A stretch of 34,933 nt of DNA, from positions 1-34,933 of the forward strand of contig NCRB01000050.1 in the NCBI GenBank assembly GCA_002894665.1. Direction: 5' to 3'. How positions within the stretch are numbered: the first letter of the stretch is position 1; every line of letters starts with the position of its first letter. The notes under the pieces were generated by a model. It was not told the DNA's origin, searched no databases, and was given only the letters and a program-made list of their open reading frames with translations. Position numbers and translations under genes: made by a program. This DNA is from Salinivenus iranica (lineage in GTDB: Bacteria > Bacteroidota > Rhodothermia > Rhodothermales > Salinibacteraceae). Positions 11,775-20,131 of this stretch are shown one piece after another.

Positions 11775-12404
11775 GGAAACAGCAGGGGTGGGAGCGAGAA
11801 CACATCGGCCCTCATAGTCTCGCGAAGCGACCGCTGCATATCAAGACTGCGTCCTGGACAACGACGCCCCCCTCGGTTGATTGCCCCTCGGCGATGCGGG
11901 GCGCCCCATGGAGGAATCGGAAATTGAGCCGGCTTTGTATGGACATATGGACGCAATTGTCGTCATACACCACTGCACCGAAACGGTTTTAGCCATCAGG
12001 GTATTACGGAAATCACGTCTGGTGGTATACAAATTTTGCCTTATTGGATACGATATGTTGGTACGGTTAAGACGCATTACGTTATTTTATTAATTTTTAT
12101 TGCTTAATAGTCATCACAGATTTACTTGACTTTTTGGTTTAATTAAAATGGAGAGACTCCCAACTCTACTAAATTTAGTATCGAGGAAGGAAAAATATGT
12201 TAGCAGTGCCATGTGTGCCATACATCCCCAGGGGGCTGAGATCCCCGGTGCGCGGCTCTGATTCTCCCTTCCCGTTCCCCCGGCCCGACGGCCCCACACA
12301 GGAACGCCCCTCCGCCCCCCTCGTACGTACCGATCCACGTTATCCTCGGAGGAGCTCCCCGACGCTGAGGGCCCGTTCCGACCCAACGAAGCTTCCGATT
12401 CTAC
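11775..12404. other. 630-base gene-free region with an AT-rich island
   Basis: No convincing coding sequence lies between the amidohydrolase start and lipA. GC counted by eye over 12001-12180 is 56 of 180 bases (about 31%), in a chromosome that is mostly above 60%. The island includes long A/T runs (12081-12100), the palindrome TTTAATTAAA (12138-12147) and the larger palindrome at 12167-12180. From about 12215 to 12404 the sequence is GC-rich and pyrimidine-rich and would be the lipA leader. The short open frames inside (for example 11841-12077 minus and 11881-12093 plus) resemble nothing I know. It could be a divergent control region or a remnant of acquired DNA. Confidence 0.6.
12167..12180. 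promoter_or_regulatory. 14-bp perfect palindrome, candidate operator
   Basis: TACTAAATTTAGTA reads the same on both strands and sits at the edge of the AT-rich island about 225 bases before lipA and about 390 bases upstream of the divergent amidohydrolase. Its symmetry suits a dimeric repressor, but chance palindromes are more likely in AT-rich DNA and I do not recognise the binding protein. Confidence 0.3.
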
Positions 12405-13400
12405 ATGCCCAACCCGACCGCCGACCCGCCCGCGTCCGAGCGCGAACCCACCACGCCCGACGAGGTCGACCTCCAATCGGTTGAACCCGACTCGTTCGGC
12501 CCGTCCGGCGACGGCGATCCCGGCTTTATGGAGCTGCCCGTCGTCGAGAACACCAACAAGAACAAACGCGGCGGCCGCCCCGAATGGCTCCGCGTGCCGC
12601 TGCCGCAGGGCGAGTCCTACAACGAGGTGCGCGAGACCGTGGAGGACCACGACCTGCACACGGTCTGCGAGAGTGCCAACTGCCCCAACATGGGCGAGTG
12701 CTGGAGCCGCGGCACCGCCACGTTCATGATCCTGGGCAACGTATGCACCCGTTCCTGCGGCTTCTGCGCCGTGAAGACGGGCCGCCCGGACGACGGACTC
12801 GACTGGGACGAGCCGCGTCGCGTGGCGGAGGCCGCCGACAAGATGGACCTCGACCACGCCGTCATTACCAGCGTGAACCGGGACGAGCGCGAGGACGGCG
12901 GCGCCCCCATCTTCGCCGAGGTCATCGAGCGCATCCACGACCTGGGCGCCACCTGCGAGGTGCTCACGCCCGACTTCCGCGGCATGCGGGAGCCGTGCGA
13001 AACCGTCTTCGAGGCCGAGCCCGACATCTTCAACCACAACGTCGAGACGGTGCCCAGCCTCTACCGGCGCGTCCGGCCGCAGGCCGACTACGAACGGTCG
13101 CTGAAGGTGCTCCAGTGGGCGAAGGACGCCGGCCTGCGCACCAAGAGCGGCATCATGGTGGGCCTCGGCGAGACGAAGGAGGAAGTACTGGACATCATGG
13201 ACGACTTCGTGGAGATTGGCCTCGACGTGATGACCATCGGGCAGTACATGCAGCCCACCGAGCACCACCTGCCGGTTGAGGAGTGGGTGGAGCCCGAGGT
13301 GTTCGACTGGTACAAGCAGGTCGGCGAGGAGAAGGGCATCGAGCACGTTGAGAGCAGCCCGCTCACGCGGTCGTCGTACCACGCCGAGGAGCACGTGTAA
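12405..13400 (+). CDS. lipA: Lipoyl synthase
   Basis: This 331-aa radical SAM enzyme inserts two sulfurs into protein-bound octanoyl groups to make the lipoyl cofactor of 2-oxoacid dehydrogenase E2 subunits and the glycine cleavage H protein. The auxiliary 4Fe-4S cluster is bound by Cys88, Cys93 and Cys99 ('CESANCPNMGEC') and by the C-terminal Ser of the R-S-S-Y motif (323/324). The radical SAM cluster is bound by Cys114, Cys118 and Cys121 ('CTRSCGFC'). An acidic, Pro-rich leader of about 55 residues precedes the conserved core, longer than in E. coli and typical of halophiles. A Uma2-family gene follows only 16 bases later and may be co-transcribed. The partial E2 gene at the left edge is a plausible substrate. 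Confidence 0.97.
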   Translation: MPNPTADPPASEREPTTPDEVDLQSVEPDSFGPSGDGDPGFMELPVVENTNKNKRGGRPEWLRVPLPQGESYNEVRETVEDHDLHTVCESANCPNMGECWSRGTATFMILGNVCTRSCGFCAVKTGRPDDGLDWDEPRRVAEAADKMDLDHAVITSVNRDEREDGGAPIFAEVIERIHDLGATCEVLTPDFRGMREPCETVFEAEPDIFNHNVETVPSLYRRVRPQADYERSLKVLQWAKDAGLRTKSGIMVGLGETKEEVLDIMDDFVEIGLDVMTIGQYMQPTEHHLPVEEWVEPEVFDWYKQVGEEKGIEHVESSPLTRSSYHAEEHV

Positions 13401-13416
13401 GGACCTCTACACTGCC

Positions 13417-14001
13417 ATGGAGGCGACTGCCCCTACCACAGCTACCCCGACGCAGCGCCGCTTCACGGTGGCGGAGTACCACCGCATGGCGGAGGCGGGC
13501 ATCCTGCACGAAGACGACCGCGTCGAACTGCTCAACGGCCGCCTCTATGCTATGCCCCCGATCGGGAGCTCGCACGCCAGCCGCGTGGACCGCCTGAATC
13601 GCCTCTTCGTGCTCCGCGCCGAGGACCGCGCGACGGTGCGAGTGCAGAATCCGATTCAAATCAGCACGGATTCCGAACCCGTGCCCGACTTGGCTCTTGT
13701 CGACCCGAACGATGAGGCCTATCGGGAGCGACACCCCAGGCCCGAGGAGGTACTACTCGTTGTGGAGGTGGCCGATACGACGGAGGCGTTCGACCGGAGC
13801 ACCAAGCTCTCACTTTACGCGCAGGCCGGCCTTTCGGAGTACTGGGTCGTGTCCCTTCCGAACGAACGGGTGTACGTCCACCGCGAGCCGACCGGCGACG
13901 AGTATGGGCTACGCCTGACCCGTCCCCCCGGCGATTCGGTTACGGTCGCGGCGCTCCCGGAGCTGGATCCGATTCCGGTGGACGAGATTCTCGGGACGTA
14001 G
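13417..14001 (+). CDS. Uma2-family (DUF820) putative PD-(D/E)XK nuclease
   Basis: This 194-aa protein has the Uma2 pattern. After an N-terminal 'FTVAEYHRMAEAGIL' come 'DRVELLNGRLYAM' (35-46), then Pro90-Asp91 ('PDLALVD'), 'LLVVEVADTT' with Glu117, and 'FDRSTKLSLYAQAGLSEYWVVSL', where Lys130 belongs to the conserved D..-K motif. The fold is that of restriction-endonuclease-like nucleases and the acidic residues are kept. The cellular role of Uma2 proteins is not established. They often occur in many copies in cyanobacteria and some other bacteria. ATG 13417 fits the family start; the frame stays open upstream inside lipA. The 16-base gap from lipA suggests read-through rather than functional linkage. 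Confidence 0.9.
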   Translation: MEATAPTTATPTQRRFTVAEYHRMAEAGILHEDDRVELLNGRLYAMPPIGSSHASRVDRLNRLFVLRAEDRATVRVQNPIQISTDSEPVPDLALVDPNDEAYRERHPRPEEVLLVVEVADTTEAFDRSTKLSLYAQAGLSEYWVVSLPNERVYVHREPTGDEYGLRLTRPPGDSVTVAALPELDPIPVDEILGT

Positions 14002-14026
14002 CGATCTCCGATCACAACAGGCCGGG

Positions 14027-14398
14027 TCAGAGTTCGACCTCGCCCTTGTCGATGTATTCGTCCCCGTCGTCGGTCACGCGGAGCATCGTCCAGGGGCGCT
14101 TCGGGTCGCTCAGGAAGCAGAGCACCTCCTTCCCCAGTCCCTCGTGTGCCTCCCGCGCACAGGCCTGGGCCGTATTCCACGGCATCGTGGGGGCATTGAA
14201 CCAGACGCTCGTGTACGGTCCCCCCTCGACTCTCTCCGCGATCTGGACGGGCACCGTCTCGCCCTCGTAGGTGCCTTCGTACGTCAGCACGAGGGCGTCG
14301 TCATCCCGCGCCACGTCATGAAACACCTCACGCAGCCACGGCACCACGTCGTCAGCCGAGAGGTCGCGGACGTAAATCTCAATCGTGTCGTGGGCCAT
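14027..14398 (-). CDS. Hypothetical acidic protein
   Basis: This 123-aa protein matches no family I recognise. It begins 'MAHDTIEIYVRDL', has no signal peptide or membrane segment, is strongly acidic, and has a single clear Cys-x-x-x motif-free core around 'TSVWFNAPTMPWNTAQACA' and 'PKRPWTMLRVTDDGDEYI'. Predicted alternation of strands and helices suggests a small soluble domain. It lies 34 bases upstream-strand of the ABC ATPase gene and 25 bases from the convergent Uma2 gene. Codon use (third positions mostly G/C) supports a real gene. Confidence 0.7.
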   Translation of the reverse strand: MAHDTIEIYVRDLSADDVVPWLREVFHDVARDDDALVLTYEGTYEGETVPVQIAERVEGGPYTSVWFNAPTMPWNTAQACAREAHEGLGKEVLCFLSDPKRPWTMLRVTDDGDEYIDKGEVEL

Positions 14399-14432
14399 GG
14401 GTGCGCAAATTAGGGTTTGAGAAACGCGAGCA

Positions 14433-15059
14433 CTATTGATGGTCTTCGATGCGAAGCTGCCGGTCGTGACGTGCAGCCTCGTCGGCCCGATTCGTGGCCA
14501 CCACCACGAGCCGGTCGCGAGCCAGCTGGTCGTCCATCACCCGGTCGACCAGCTCCCGGCCGGCCGCGTCGAGGTTGGCGGCGGGCTCATCGAGAAGCAG
14601 GAGCGGCGGGTCCGCAAGCAGGGCGGCGGCGTACTTCACCCGCTGCCGCATGCCCGAGGAATAGGTTCCCACGAGGTCGCCCGCCCGCCCGCTCAACCCC
14701 ACGCGCTCCAACACCGACTCGATTCGAGACGGGGCCTCGGACAGGCGTCGGGCCTGGGCGAGAAAAACGAGGTTTTCCCGGGCCGTGAGGTCGTCGTACA
14801 CCCCCAGCGCCGGGGCGACAAGGCCGGCGTGCAGCGGGTGGTCGTCCGCCGGAAGCTCGCGGCCGTTCGCTGTGAGTGTCACCGTTCCGGCTTTGGGCGC
14901 GAGCACCCCGGCCAGGATGCGCAGCAGCGTCGACTTGCCGGCCCCATTCGCCCCGGTCACGGCCAGGCTCGCCCCTCCCTCCAGCGAAAACGAGAGCCGC
15001 CGGAAAAGCAAAAGCATTCCGTACCGGTGCCCGAGCGTATCGGCAACGAGGGTGGGCAT
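14433..15059 (-). CDS. ABC transporter ATP-binding protein, CcmA-like
   Basis: This 208-aa stand-alone ABC ATPase has Walker A GANGAGKST (36-44), signature SSGMR (134-138) and Walker B LLLLDEP (Asp157-Glu158). Two switch positions are unusual. The Q-loop region reads 'LVAPALGVYDDLTARENL' with no Gln, and the H-loop position is Asn190 ('VVATNRADEA') instead of His. Related CcmA-like ATPases of Bacteroidota and Chlorobi, as I recall them, also have 'VAP' and 'ATN' here. In the CcmAB system the ATPase pairs with a CcmB permease and helps cytochrome c maturation, but no permease gene is next to it. ATG 15059 was chosen because upstream codons read through the divergent polB leader. Substrate unknown. 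Confidence 0.85.
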   Translation of the reverse strand: MPTLVADTLGHRYGMLLLFRRLSFSLEGGASLAVTGANGAGKSTLLRILAGVLAPKAGTVTLTANGRELPADDHPLHAGLVAPALGVYDDLTARENLVFLAQARRLSEAPSRIESVLERVGLSGRAGDLVGTYSSGMRQRVKYAAALLADPPLLLLDEPAANLDAAGRELVDRVMDDQLARDRLVVVATNRADEAARHDRQLRIEDHQ

Positions 15060-15203
15060 GGCGGGTCGATAGATTAACAGCGGGCAATACGAAAACCTAC
15101 GGGTACACGCGCAGAACGCAAAGCGAGCCCCCCCTCTCCGACACATCTTCCCGCGCGGTTCGTAGACGCAAACGGCAGATTCTCTTCGACCTTCCATCCG
15201 CTC

Positions 15204-18200
15204 ATGTCTCCGTCCTCCCCCACGGCCGCGTCCCCCGAGGCTCCCTCGGCCGACGTGGCCCTCTTTGGCAAGGATCAAATGCCGCGCATTGTAGACGTCC
15301 ATCCCCTGATGGACGGGCCGTCGGACCAGCCGGCGCGGGTCCGACTCTACCAGCGGTCGGAAGATTTTTCGACGGTCATCGAGCACGAGGATTCCTTTTT
15401 CCCCTTCTTTTTCCTGTCGGACATCACGCTCCTGCGGGGCATGCGGGATCGGTTCCGGTTTCAGCGCCTGGACGGCGACAATTTCTTTCGTCACCTCGTC
15501 GCCTTCCGGACGTGGGACGACTACTGGGACGCGGTGCGCACCGTGGAACGCCGCACCGACAGCGACGAGGGCTGGCCCGATGAACTCTACCGGGTGGGCT
15601 CTCCCGTGCAGCAGTACCTCATGCAAACGGGCCGCACCTGCCTGCTCGACATGAGCCTCGACGACCTGCACCGCCTGCAGCTCGACATCGAGGTGTACAC
15701 CGAGGGCGGCTTTCCCAATGCCGAACGGCCCGAGGACAAAATCATCATCGTTGCCCTGTCCGACAACCGCGGCTGGGACCAGGTCCTGCACCTCCGCGAC
15801 GGCATCGACGAAGACACGCTGCTCCGGGAACTGGTCCACGTTCTGCGCGAGCGCGACCCGGACGTGATCGAGGGGCACAACGTGTTCTCCTTCGATTTAA
15901 CCTACATCCTCGATCGCTGCGACCTTCACGGCGTCGACTTTGCCATCGGGCGCGACGGGTCGACGCCGCGCACCTACGACTCCAGCATGCGGTTTGCCGA
16001 GCGCACGGTCGACTACCCCGCGGTCGACATTGCGGGGCGGCACGTCATCGACACCTACTTCCAGGTGATGTCGTTCGATGTCTTCAGCCGCGACCTGCCG
16101 GACTACAGCCTCAAAACGGCCGCCCGCTACTTTGGCCTCGCGCCCGAGGACCGGACCTACATCGAGGGCACCGACATCTCGCGGGCCTGGCGGGAGAACC
16201 GCGACACGCTGCTCGACTACGCGCTCGACGACGTGGTGGAGACGCGCCGCCTGGCGGGCCACCTGTCCGGCTCCACGTTCTACCTCGCGCAGATGCTGCC
16301 CATGACCTACGGCTCGTCGGCGCGGCGCGGCCCCGCGGCCAAAATCGAGAGCCTCTTCGTGCGCGAGTACCTCCGGAAACGCCACGCCCTTCCCCGCAGC
16401 GAGTGGGGCAGCCAGTCGATGGGCGGCTACACCGACATCTTCATCAGCGGCGTAATGGGCCCCATCGTCTACGCCGACGTGGAGAGCCTGTACCCCTCCA
16501 TCATGCTGAACTACGACGTGCAGCCGTCCGGCGACTCGCTGGACCTCTTCCCCCAACTCCTGGAGCGGCTCACGGACCTGCGCCTCGAGACGAAGCAGGA
16601 CATGAAGGAGGCGGAGGACGAGGAAATCCGCAGTGAGCTCGACGCGCGGCAGAGCTCGTACAAGGTGCTAATTAACTGTTTCGATCCCGAGACGGAGATC
16701 CTGACGGTTAAGGGTATCAAGTCCGTTGATGAGGTGGAAGTCGGAGATCACGTCTATTCGCTCAACCCGGACACAGGAGAGGTCGAGATAAAGCCCGTTA
16801 CGGCCACGCAAGCCCAGCACTACGAGGGGCCGATGGTCGAAATTAAAAACCGTCACACTGATTTTCTCGTCACCCCAAACCATCGGTTCCTAACTCAGAA
16901 ATTTACGTCTGGCGAATACACGGATCTGGAGTGGGAGACAGCGGATGACATGCTGGAGGATCGAATTCGGCGCCGTCTTCCGTCTCTCCAAGCCTTCCCC
17001 CCCGCAGAGAAAGTTCCCTCTTCGGTGTCTCTTTCTGCGGTGTGTGATCGACACGGCATTGAACACAAGACGGGACCGCGCGGAATTAAGGAGCTCCGCC
17101 AACAGGCACGCTGGCAACCGGAGCAATATGACTTAGAGGAGTGGCTTCGCATCCTTGCGTGGTTTGCCACGGAAGGAACGCTTTACAAAAGCAAGGCGCG
17201 GGAGTACGAGAGCGGACACGTCCGAGGCGTGTCATACCAGACGACCCTGTGTCAAAAAAATGAAGAGGGCCGAAGACAAATCGCCGAGTTGCTTGACCGC
17301 GTCGGACCCTCGTACAGCTCCGACCAAAACGGTCATTCCTTTTGCTCGAAAGTGCTGTATGAAGTTCTCGAGGCTGAGTGTGGACCAGACAGTTTTTCTA
17401 AGCACCTTCCCCCCTGGATTTTTCAGCTTGGATCCGATCAACTGAAGATTGTATTCGACACCCTAATGCGGGGCGACGGCAATGCGAGGGGAGATCGGTT
17501 CACAACCTCCAGCGACCAATTGGCAGAAGATTTCATTCGCCTCGCGATGCACATGGGGCGTAGAGCATTCCACATGCCGAATGATGGAAGCCATCGAATC
17601 CAAGTAAACAAGGTTCGAGGTCAGCGCCCGACGATTAAGCCGAAACATCGGCAACAGGTGGACTACTCGGGAATGATCTACTGCCTCACCGTTGCTGACA
17701 ACCACACGGTGCTCGCAGGACGCAATCGCAAGTTCAACTGGACGGGACAGAGCTTTTACGGCGTCCTCGGGTTCTCTCTGTCCGTCTTCAACGACTTCGC
17801 GGAGGCCGACCGCGTGGCGCGCACCGGGCAGGAGATCCTGCGCGACCTGATCGACGAAATCCGCGACCGCGGGGGAACTGTGATCGAGGTCGACACCGAC
17901 GGCGTGCTCTTCGTGCCGCCGGACGGGGTGCGGGGAGAACAGGCCGAGATCGACTTCACGGTCGGCCTCACGGAGGCCATGCCCGAGGGCATCCGCGTCG
18001 GGTTCGACGGGCGGTTCCAGAAGATGCTCTCGTACAAGAAGAAGAACTACGCCCTCCTCACCTACGACGACGAACTGAAGTTTAAGGGCTCCTCGCTCAT
18101 CTCCCGCTCCAATGAGCCGTTCGGGCGAGACTTTGTGCGCCGGGCCGTTCGGCGCCTCCTGGACCACGACGTCGACGGGCTGCACGAGCTCTACATGGAC

Positions 18201-18674
18201 ACCCGCACCAAAATCATCAACAGCGACTGGGAGAGCGTCGACAGCTTTGCCCGCACCGAGACGCTCAAGGACACCCTGGAGGACTACGAGGCCGACGTGG
18301 ACGAGGGCAACCGGCCCCGGGCCGCCACCTACGAGCTCGCCAAGCAGAAGCAGGAGCGGACCGGGAAGCCGGTGAAGAAGGGGGATCGCATCTCCTACTA
18401 CATCACCGGCGATAGTGCCAACGTAACGGCCTTCAAGCACTGCGCCCTCGCCGCCGACTGGGACCCGGACAATCCGGACGAAAACACAGCCTACTACCTG
18501 AAGCGCCTCAACGAGTTTGCGACGAAGTTCGAGCCGTTCTTTACTGAGGAAGACTTCCGGCTCGTCTTTTCGCCCGAGGACATCTTCGGCTTCTCGGCCG
18601 ACGGAATCGAAATCCAGACCGTTGAACACGAACCGGACGTCCCGACGGACGGACCGGACGAGGTCCCCTTTTAG
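15204..18674 (+). CDS. polB: Family B DNA polymerase precursor containing an intein
   Basis: The 1156-codon gene encodes a B-family DNA polymerase of about 798 aa once the 358-aa intein (codons 492-849) is removed. The proofreading exonuclease has Exo I Asp161-x-Glu163 ('LDIEVY'), Exo II Asn226...Asp231 ('HNVFSFDLTY') and Exo III Tyr339...Asp343 ('YALDD'). The polymerase has motif A 'DVESLYPSI' (Asp425), motif B 'KVLIN|SFYGVLG' split by the intein, and motif C 'VDTDGVLF' (Asp897 and Asp899 in precursor numbering). Overall it resembles archaeal PolB and E. coli Pol II. In bacteria such enzymes usually serve repair or bypass, not main replication; that role here is inference. It diverges from the ABC ATPase gene across 144 bases. 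The acidic C-terminus has no obvious clamp-binding motif. Confidence 0.96.
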   Translation: MSPSSPTAASPEAPSADVALFGKDQMPRIVDVHPLMDGPSDQPARVRLYQRSEDFSTVIEHEDSFFPFFFLSDITLLRGMRDRFRFQRLDGDNFFRHLVAFRTWDDYWDAVRTVERRTDSDEGWPDELYRVGSPVQQYLMQTGRTCLLDMSLDDLHRLQLDIEVYTEGGFPNAERPEDKIIIVALSDNRGWDQVLHLRDGIDEDTLLRELVHVLRERDPDVIEGHNVFSFDLTYILDRCDLHGVDFAIGRDGSTPRTYDSSMRFAERTVDYPAVDIAGRHVIDTYFQVMSFDVFSRDLPDYSLKTAARYFGLAPEDRTYIEGTDISRAWRENRDTLLDYALDDVVETRRLAGHLSGSTFYLAQMLPMTYGSSARRGPAAKIESLFVREYLRKRHALPRSEWGSQSMGGYTDIFISGVMGPIVYADVESLYPSIMLNYDVQPSGDSLDLFPQLLERLTDLRLETKQDMKEAEDEEIRSELDARQSSYKVLINCFDPETEILTVKGIKSVDEVEVGDHVYSLNPDTGEVEIKPVTATQAQHYEGPMVEIKNRHTDFLVTPNHRFLTQKFTSGEYTDLEWETADDMLEDRIRRRLPSLQAFPPAEKVPSSVSLSAVCDRHGIEHKTGPRGIKELRQQARWQPEQYDLEEWLRILAWFATEGTLYKSKAREYESGHVRGVSYQTTLCQKNEEGRRQIAELLDRVGPSYSSDQNGHSFCSKVLYEVLEAECGPDSFSKHLPPWIFQLGSDQLKIVFDTLMRGDGNARGDRFTTSSDQLAEDFIRLAMHMGRRAFHMPNDGSHRIQVNKVRGQRPTIKPKHRQQVDYSGMIYCLTVADNHTVLAGRNRKFNWTGQSFYGVLGFSLSVFNDFAEADRVARTGQEILRDLIDEIRDRGGTVIEVDTDGVLFVPPDGVRGEQAEIDFTVGLTEAMPEGIRVGFDGRFQKMLSYKKKNYALLTYDDELKFKGSSLISRSNEPFGRDFVRRAVRRLLDHDVDGLHELYMDTRTKIINSDWESVDSFARTETLKDTLEDYEADVDEGNRPRAATYELAKQKQERTGKPVKKGDRISYYITGDSANVTAFKHCALAADWDPDNPDENTAYYLKRLNEFATKFEPFFTEEDFRLVFSPEDIFGFSADGIEIQTVEHEPDVPTDGPDEVPF
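16677..17750 (+). mobile_element. PolB intein with LAGLIDADG homing endonuclease
   Basis: This 358-residue in-frame intein lies between Asn and Ser of polymerase motif B (KVLIN|SFYG), a classic PolB insertion site. Block A starts at Cys1 ('CFDPETEILTVKG'). Block B has Thr66-x-x-His69 ('TPNHRF'). Block F is 'IYCLTVADNHTVLAG'. The C-terminus is non-canonical, Gly-Gln ('NWTGQ') instead of His-Asn, with Ser as +1 nucleophile. A LAGLIDADG-type endonuclease is present: motif 1 'LRILAWFATEG' (Glu166) and motif 2 'LKIVFDTLMRGDG' (Asp267), both with the catalytic acid kept. Three sampled 60-base lines give 94/180 GC (52%), against 45/60 in a sampled extein line, which points to acquisition from another genome. 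Confidence 0.93.
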
Positions 18675-18767
18675 CGACCCGGTCTGTTCTCTGCCCCTCG
18701 TGAACCATTTGGCGCATGGGCAGTGTGCATGTCTGATATTCTTTTGGACTGACCGTTCCTCAATTCT

Positions 18768-18989
18768 ATGAAGCGGCTCGCAGCGGCCGGCACCTTTACC
18801 CTCCTCGCCGGTGCCTTCGGCCTTCTCCTCCTCGCCTCCATTGTCTTCTCGTGCCGACAGGGCGGAACGCCCCACGAGATGGGGGCCACCTCTCCCCCTC
18901 CGACCGACGCCCACGCGTCGGTGGCCCCCGAGGACGCTGCCCCGGACGACGGAACGCGGATCCCAATGACGACCGCGCACAGGGCCTAA
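18768..18989 (+). CDS. Small membrane or lipoprotein, hypothetical
   Basis: This 73-aa protein begins 'MKRLAAAGTF' followed by a strong hydrophobic stretch (10-28) that ends in 'SIVFSC'. This could be a lipobox with Cys29 (Phe at -2 is atypical) or a simple membrane anchor. The rest is short, Pro/Asp/Ala-rich and probably disordered. Third codon positions are mostly G/C, which supports translation. An 8-bp perfect hairpin (ACCGACGC-CCAC-GCGTCGGT, 18903-18922) lies inside the gene. I recognise no family. It sits 93 bases after polB and 140 before the next gene. Confidence 0.55.
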   Translation: MKRLAAAGTFTLLAGAFGLLLLASIVFSCRQGGTPHEMGATSPPPTDAHASVAPEDAAPDDGTRIPMTTAHRA

Positions 18990-19129
18990 CCCCTCTGCTG
19001 GGGGAATCGATGAGCCCCCCGTGCGCCGTGGGCTCCGGGGCTTCCTCGGGCAATCCGTCCGTGGCTTGATGTTTGCGGGTGTCCCGCACGTCCGTTCGGT
19101 CTCGTTTTCAATTTCCCCATTGCCCGTCC

Positions 19130-20125
19130 ATGAAACGTCAGGTATTCGGTACACTCGCAGGTCTTCTTGCCGCGCTCCTTCTCCTCCCCCTTCCCGCCCA
19201 GGCGCAGTCCGACAACCTGAGTGAAGCCCTGGGCGTTATTGGCGAACAGTACGCCGACAACTACACCCAGCCCGTAACGGATGCCCTCGGCGCTGGGCTC
19301 AACGCCGGCCTCTTCCGAACCGCCGAGGTTGGAGGCACCGGCCTCATCCCCGCCGTGGACGTGTACGTGGGCGTTTCGGCGATGGGGATCTCCACCCCCG
19401 GGTCCGCCGACTCCTTTCAGCCCGAGACGGAGCAGTTCACCACCCAGAGTGGGCAGACGGTGACGGTCAACTACGGCCCGAACCGGGTGCCGACCGTGTT
19501 TGGCGAGGAGACGTCTCCCGGCACCGCAACTATTTCCGACGAACAAGGAAATTCCACACAGGTGGAGCTCCCGCCCGGGCTGCTGAACACCTCAATTGCC
19601 CCGCTGGCCGTGCCCCAGATGGGCGTCGGCACACTGCTCGGCACCGACGCCCAGGCGCGCTACCTGCCCGAAACGACCATCAGCAACTACGGCTCGGTCT
19701 CGCTCTTCGGGCTCTCGGCCCGGCACAGCATCAGCCAGTACCTCCCCCTCTTCCCCGTTGACCTTGCGGTGCAGGGCGCCTGGCAGTCGCTCAGCGTATC
19801 GGGCACCGACCAGGACGGCGTGGTGGACGCGAGCGGATGGGCCCTGAACGCTCAGGTCAGCAAGAGCCTCCCGGCGGCGCCGATCACGTTCTACGGCGGC
19901 CTGCAGTACGAACAGTTCGAGGTGGACGTCGACTACACGTTTGAGACCAACGCCGGCACCGGAGGGGTGAGCGTGAGCGATGAAATCGCCTTCTCCCAGG
20001 ATGCCTCCACCAATGTGCGGGCCCTGGCCGGCGTGTCCGCCACCCTCGCCCTCTTTCAGGTAAACGTGGACTACGCCCTCGGGGCCAACAACACCGTCTC
20101 CGCTGGTGTCGGGATCACGCTGTAG
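19130..20125 (+). CDS. Predicted outer-membrane beta-barrel protein
   Basis: This 331-aa protein starts with a textbook signal peptide (MKRQVFGTL, then a long Leu/Ala core, cleavage after PAQAQ near residue 25). The mature part is Gly/Ser/Thr-rich with alternating strands, for example 'GLIPAVDVYVGVSAMGIS', 'DLAVQGAWQSLSV', 'ITFYGGLQYEQFEVDVDYTF' and a final 'NNTVSAGVGITL' that suits a terminal barrel strand. It resembles uncharacterised DUF6588-like proteins of Bacteroidota; I am not sure of that assignment. Export through Sec and insertion by the BAM machinery would be expected. The gene ends six bases before the stop of convergent ppa. ATG 19130 is fixed by the signal peptide. Confidence 0.8.
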   Translation: MKRQVFGTLAGLLAALLLLPLPAQAQSDNLSEALGVIGEQYADNYTQPVTDALGAGLNAGLFRTAEVGGTGLIPAVDVYVGVSAMGISTPGSADSFQPETEQFTTQSGQTVTVNYGPNRVPTVFGEETSPGTATISDEQGNSTQVELPPGLLNTSIAPLAVPQMGVGTLLGTDAQARYLPETTISNYGSVSLFGLSARHSISQYLPLFPVDLAVQGAWQSLSVSGTDQDGVVDASGWALNAQVSKSLPAAPITFYGGLQYEQFEVDVDYTFETNAGTGGVSVSDEIAFSQDASTNVRALAGVSATLALFQVNVDYALGANNTVSAGVGITL

Positions 20126-20131
20126 GCCGTC

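Noticed and set aside
11841-12093. Short open frames in both directions in the gene-free region
   Set aside because: They cross the boundary from GC-rich to AT-rich sequence with no change in meaning, have mixed codon use and no recognisable family.
12126-12154. TTGACT in the AT-rich island as a sigma-70 -35 box
   Set aside because: No acceptable -10 hexamer lies 16-19 bases downstream.
12225-12275. TPP-riboswitch-like CTGAGA within a GGGGGCTGAGATCCCC segment upstream of lipA
   Set aside because: Only the short P2/P3 signature is present. The second conserved half (ACCUGAUCUGG...GCGNAGGGA) is missing, and lipA is not a thiamine gene.
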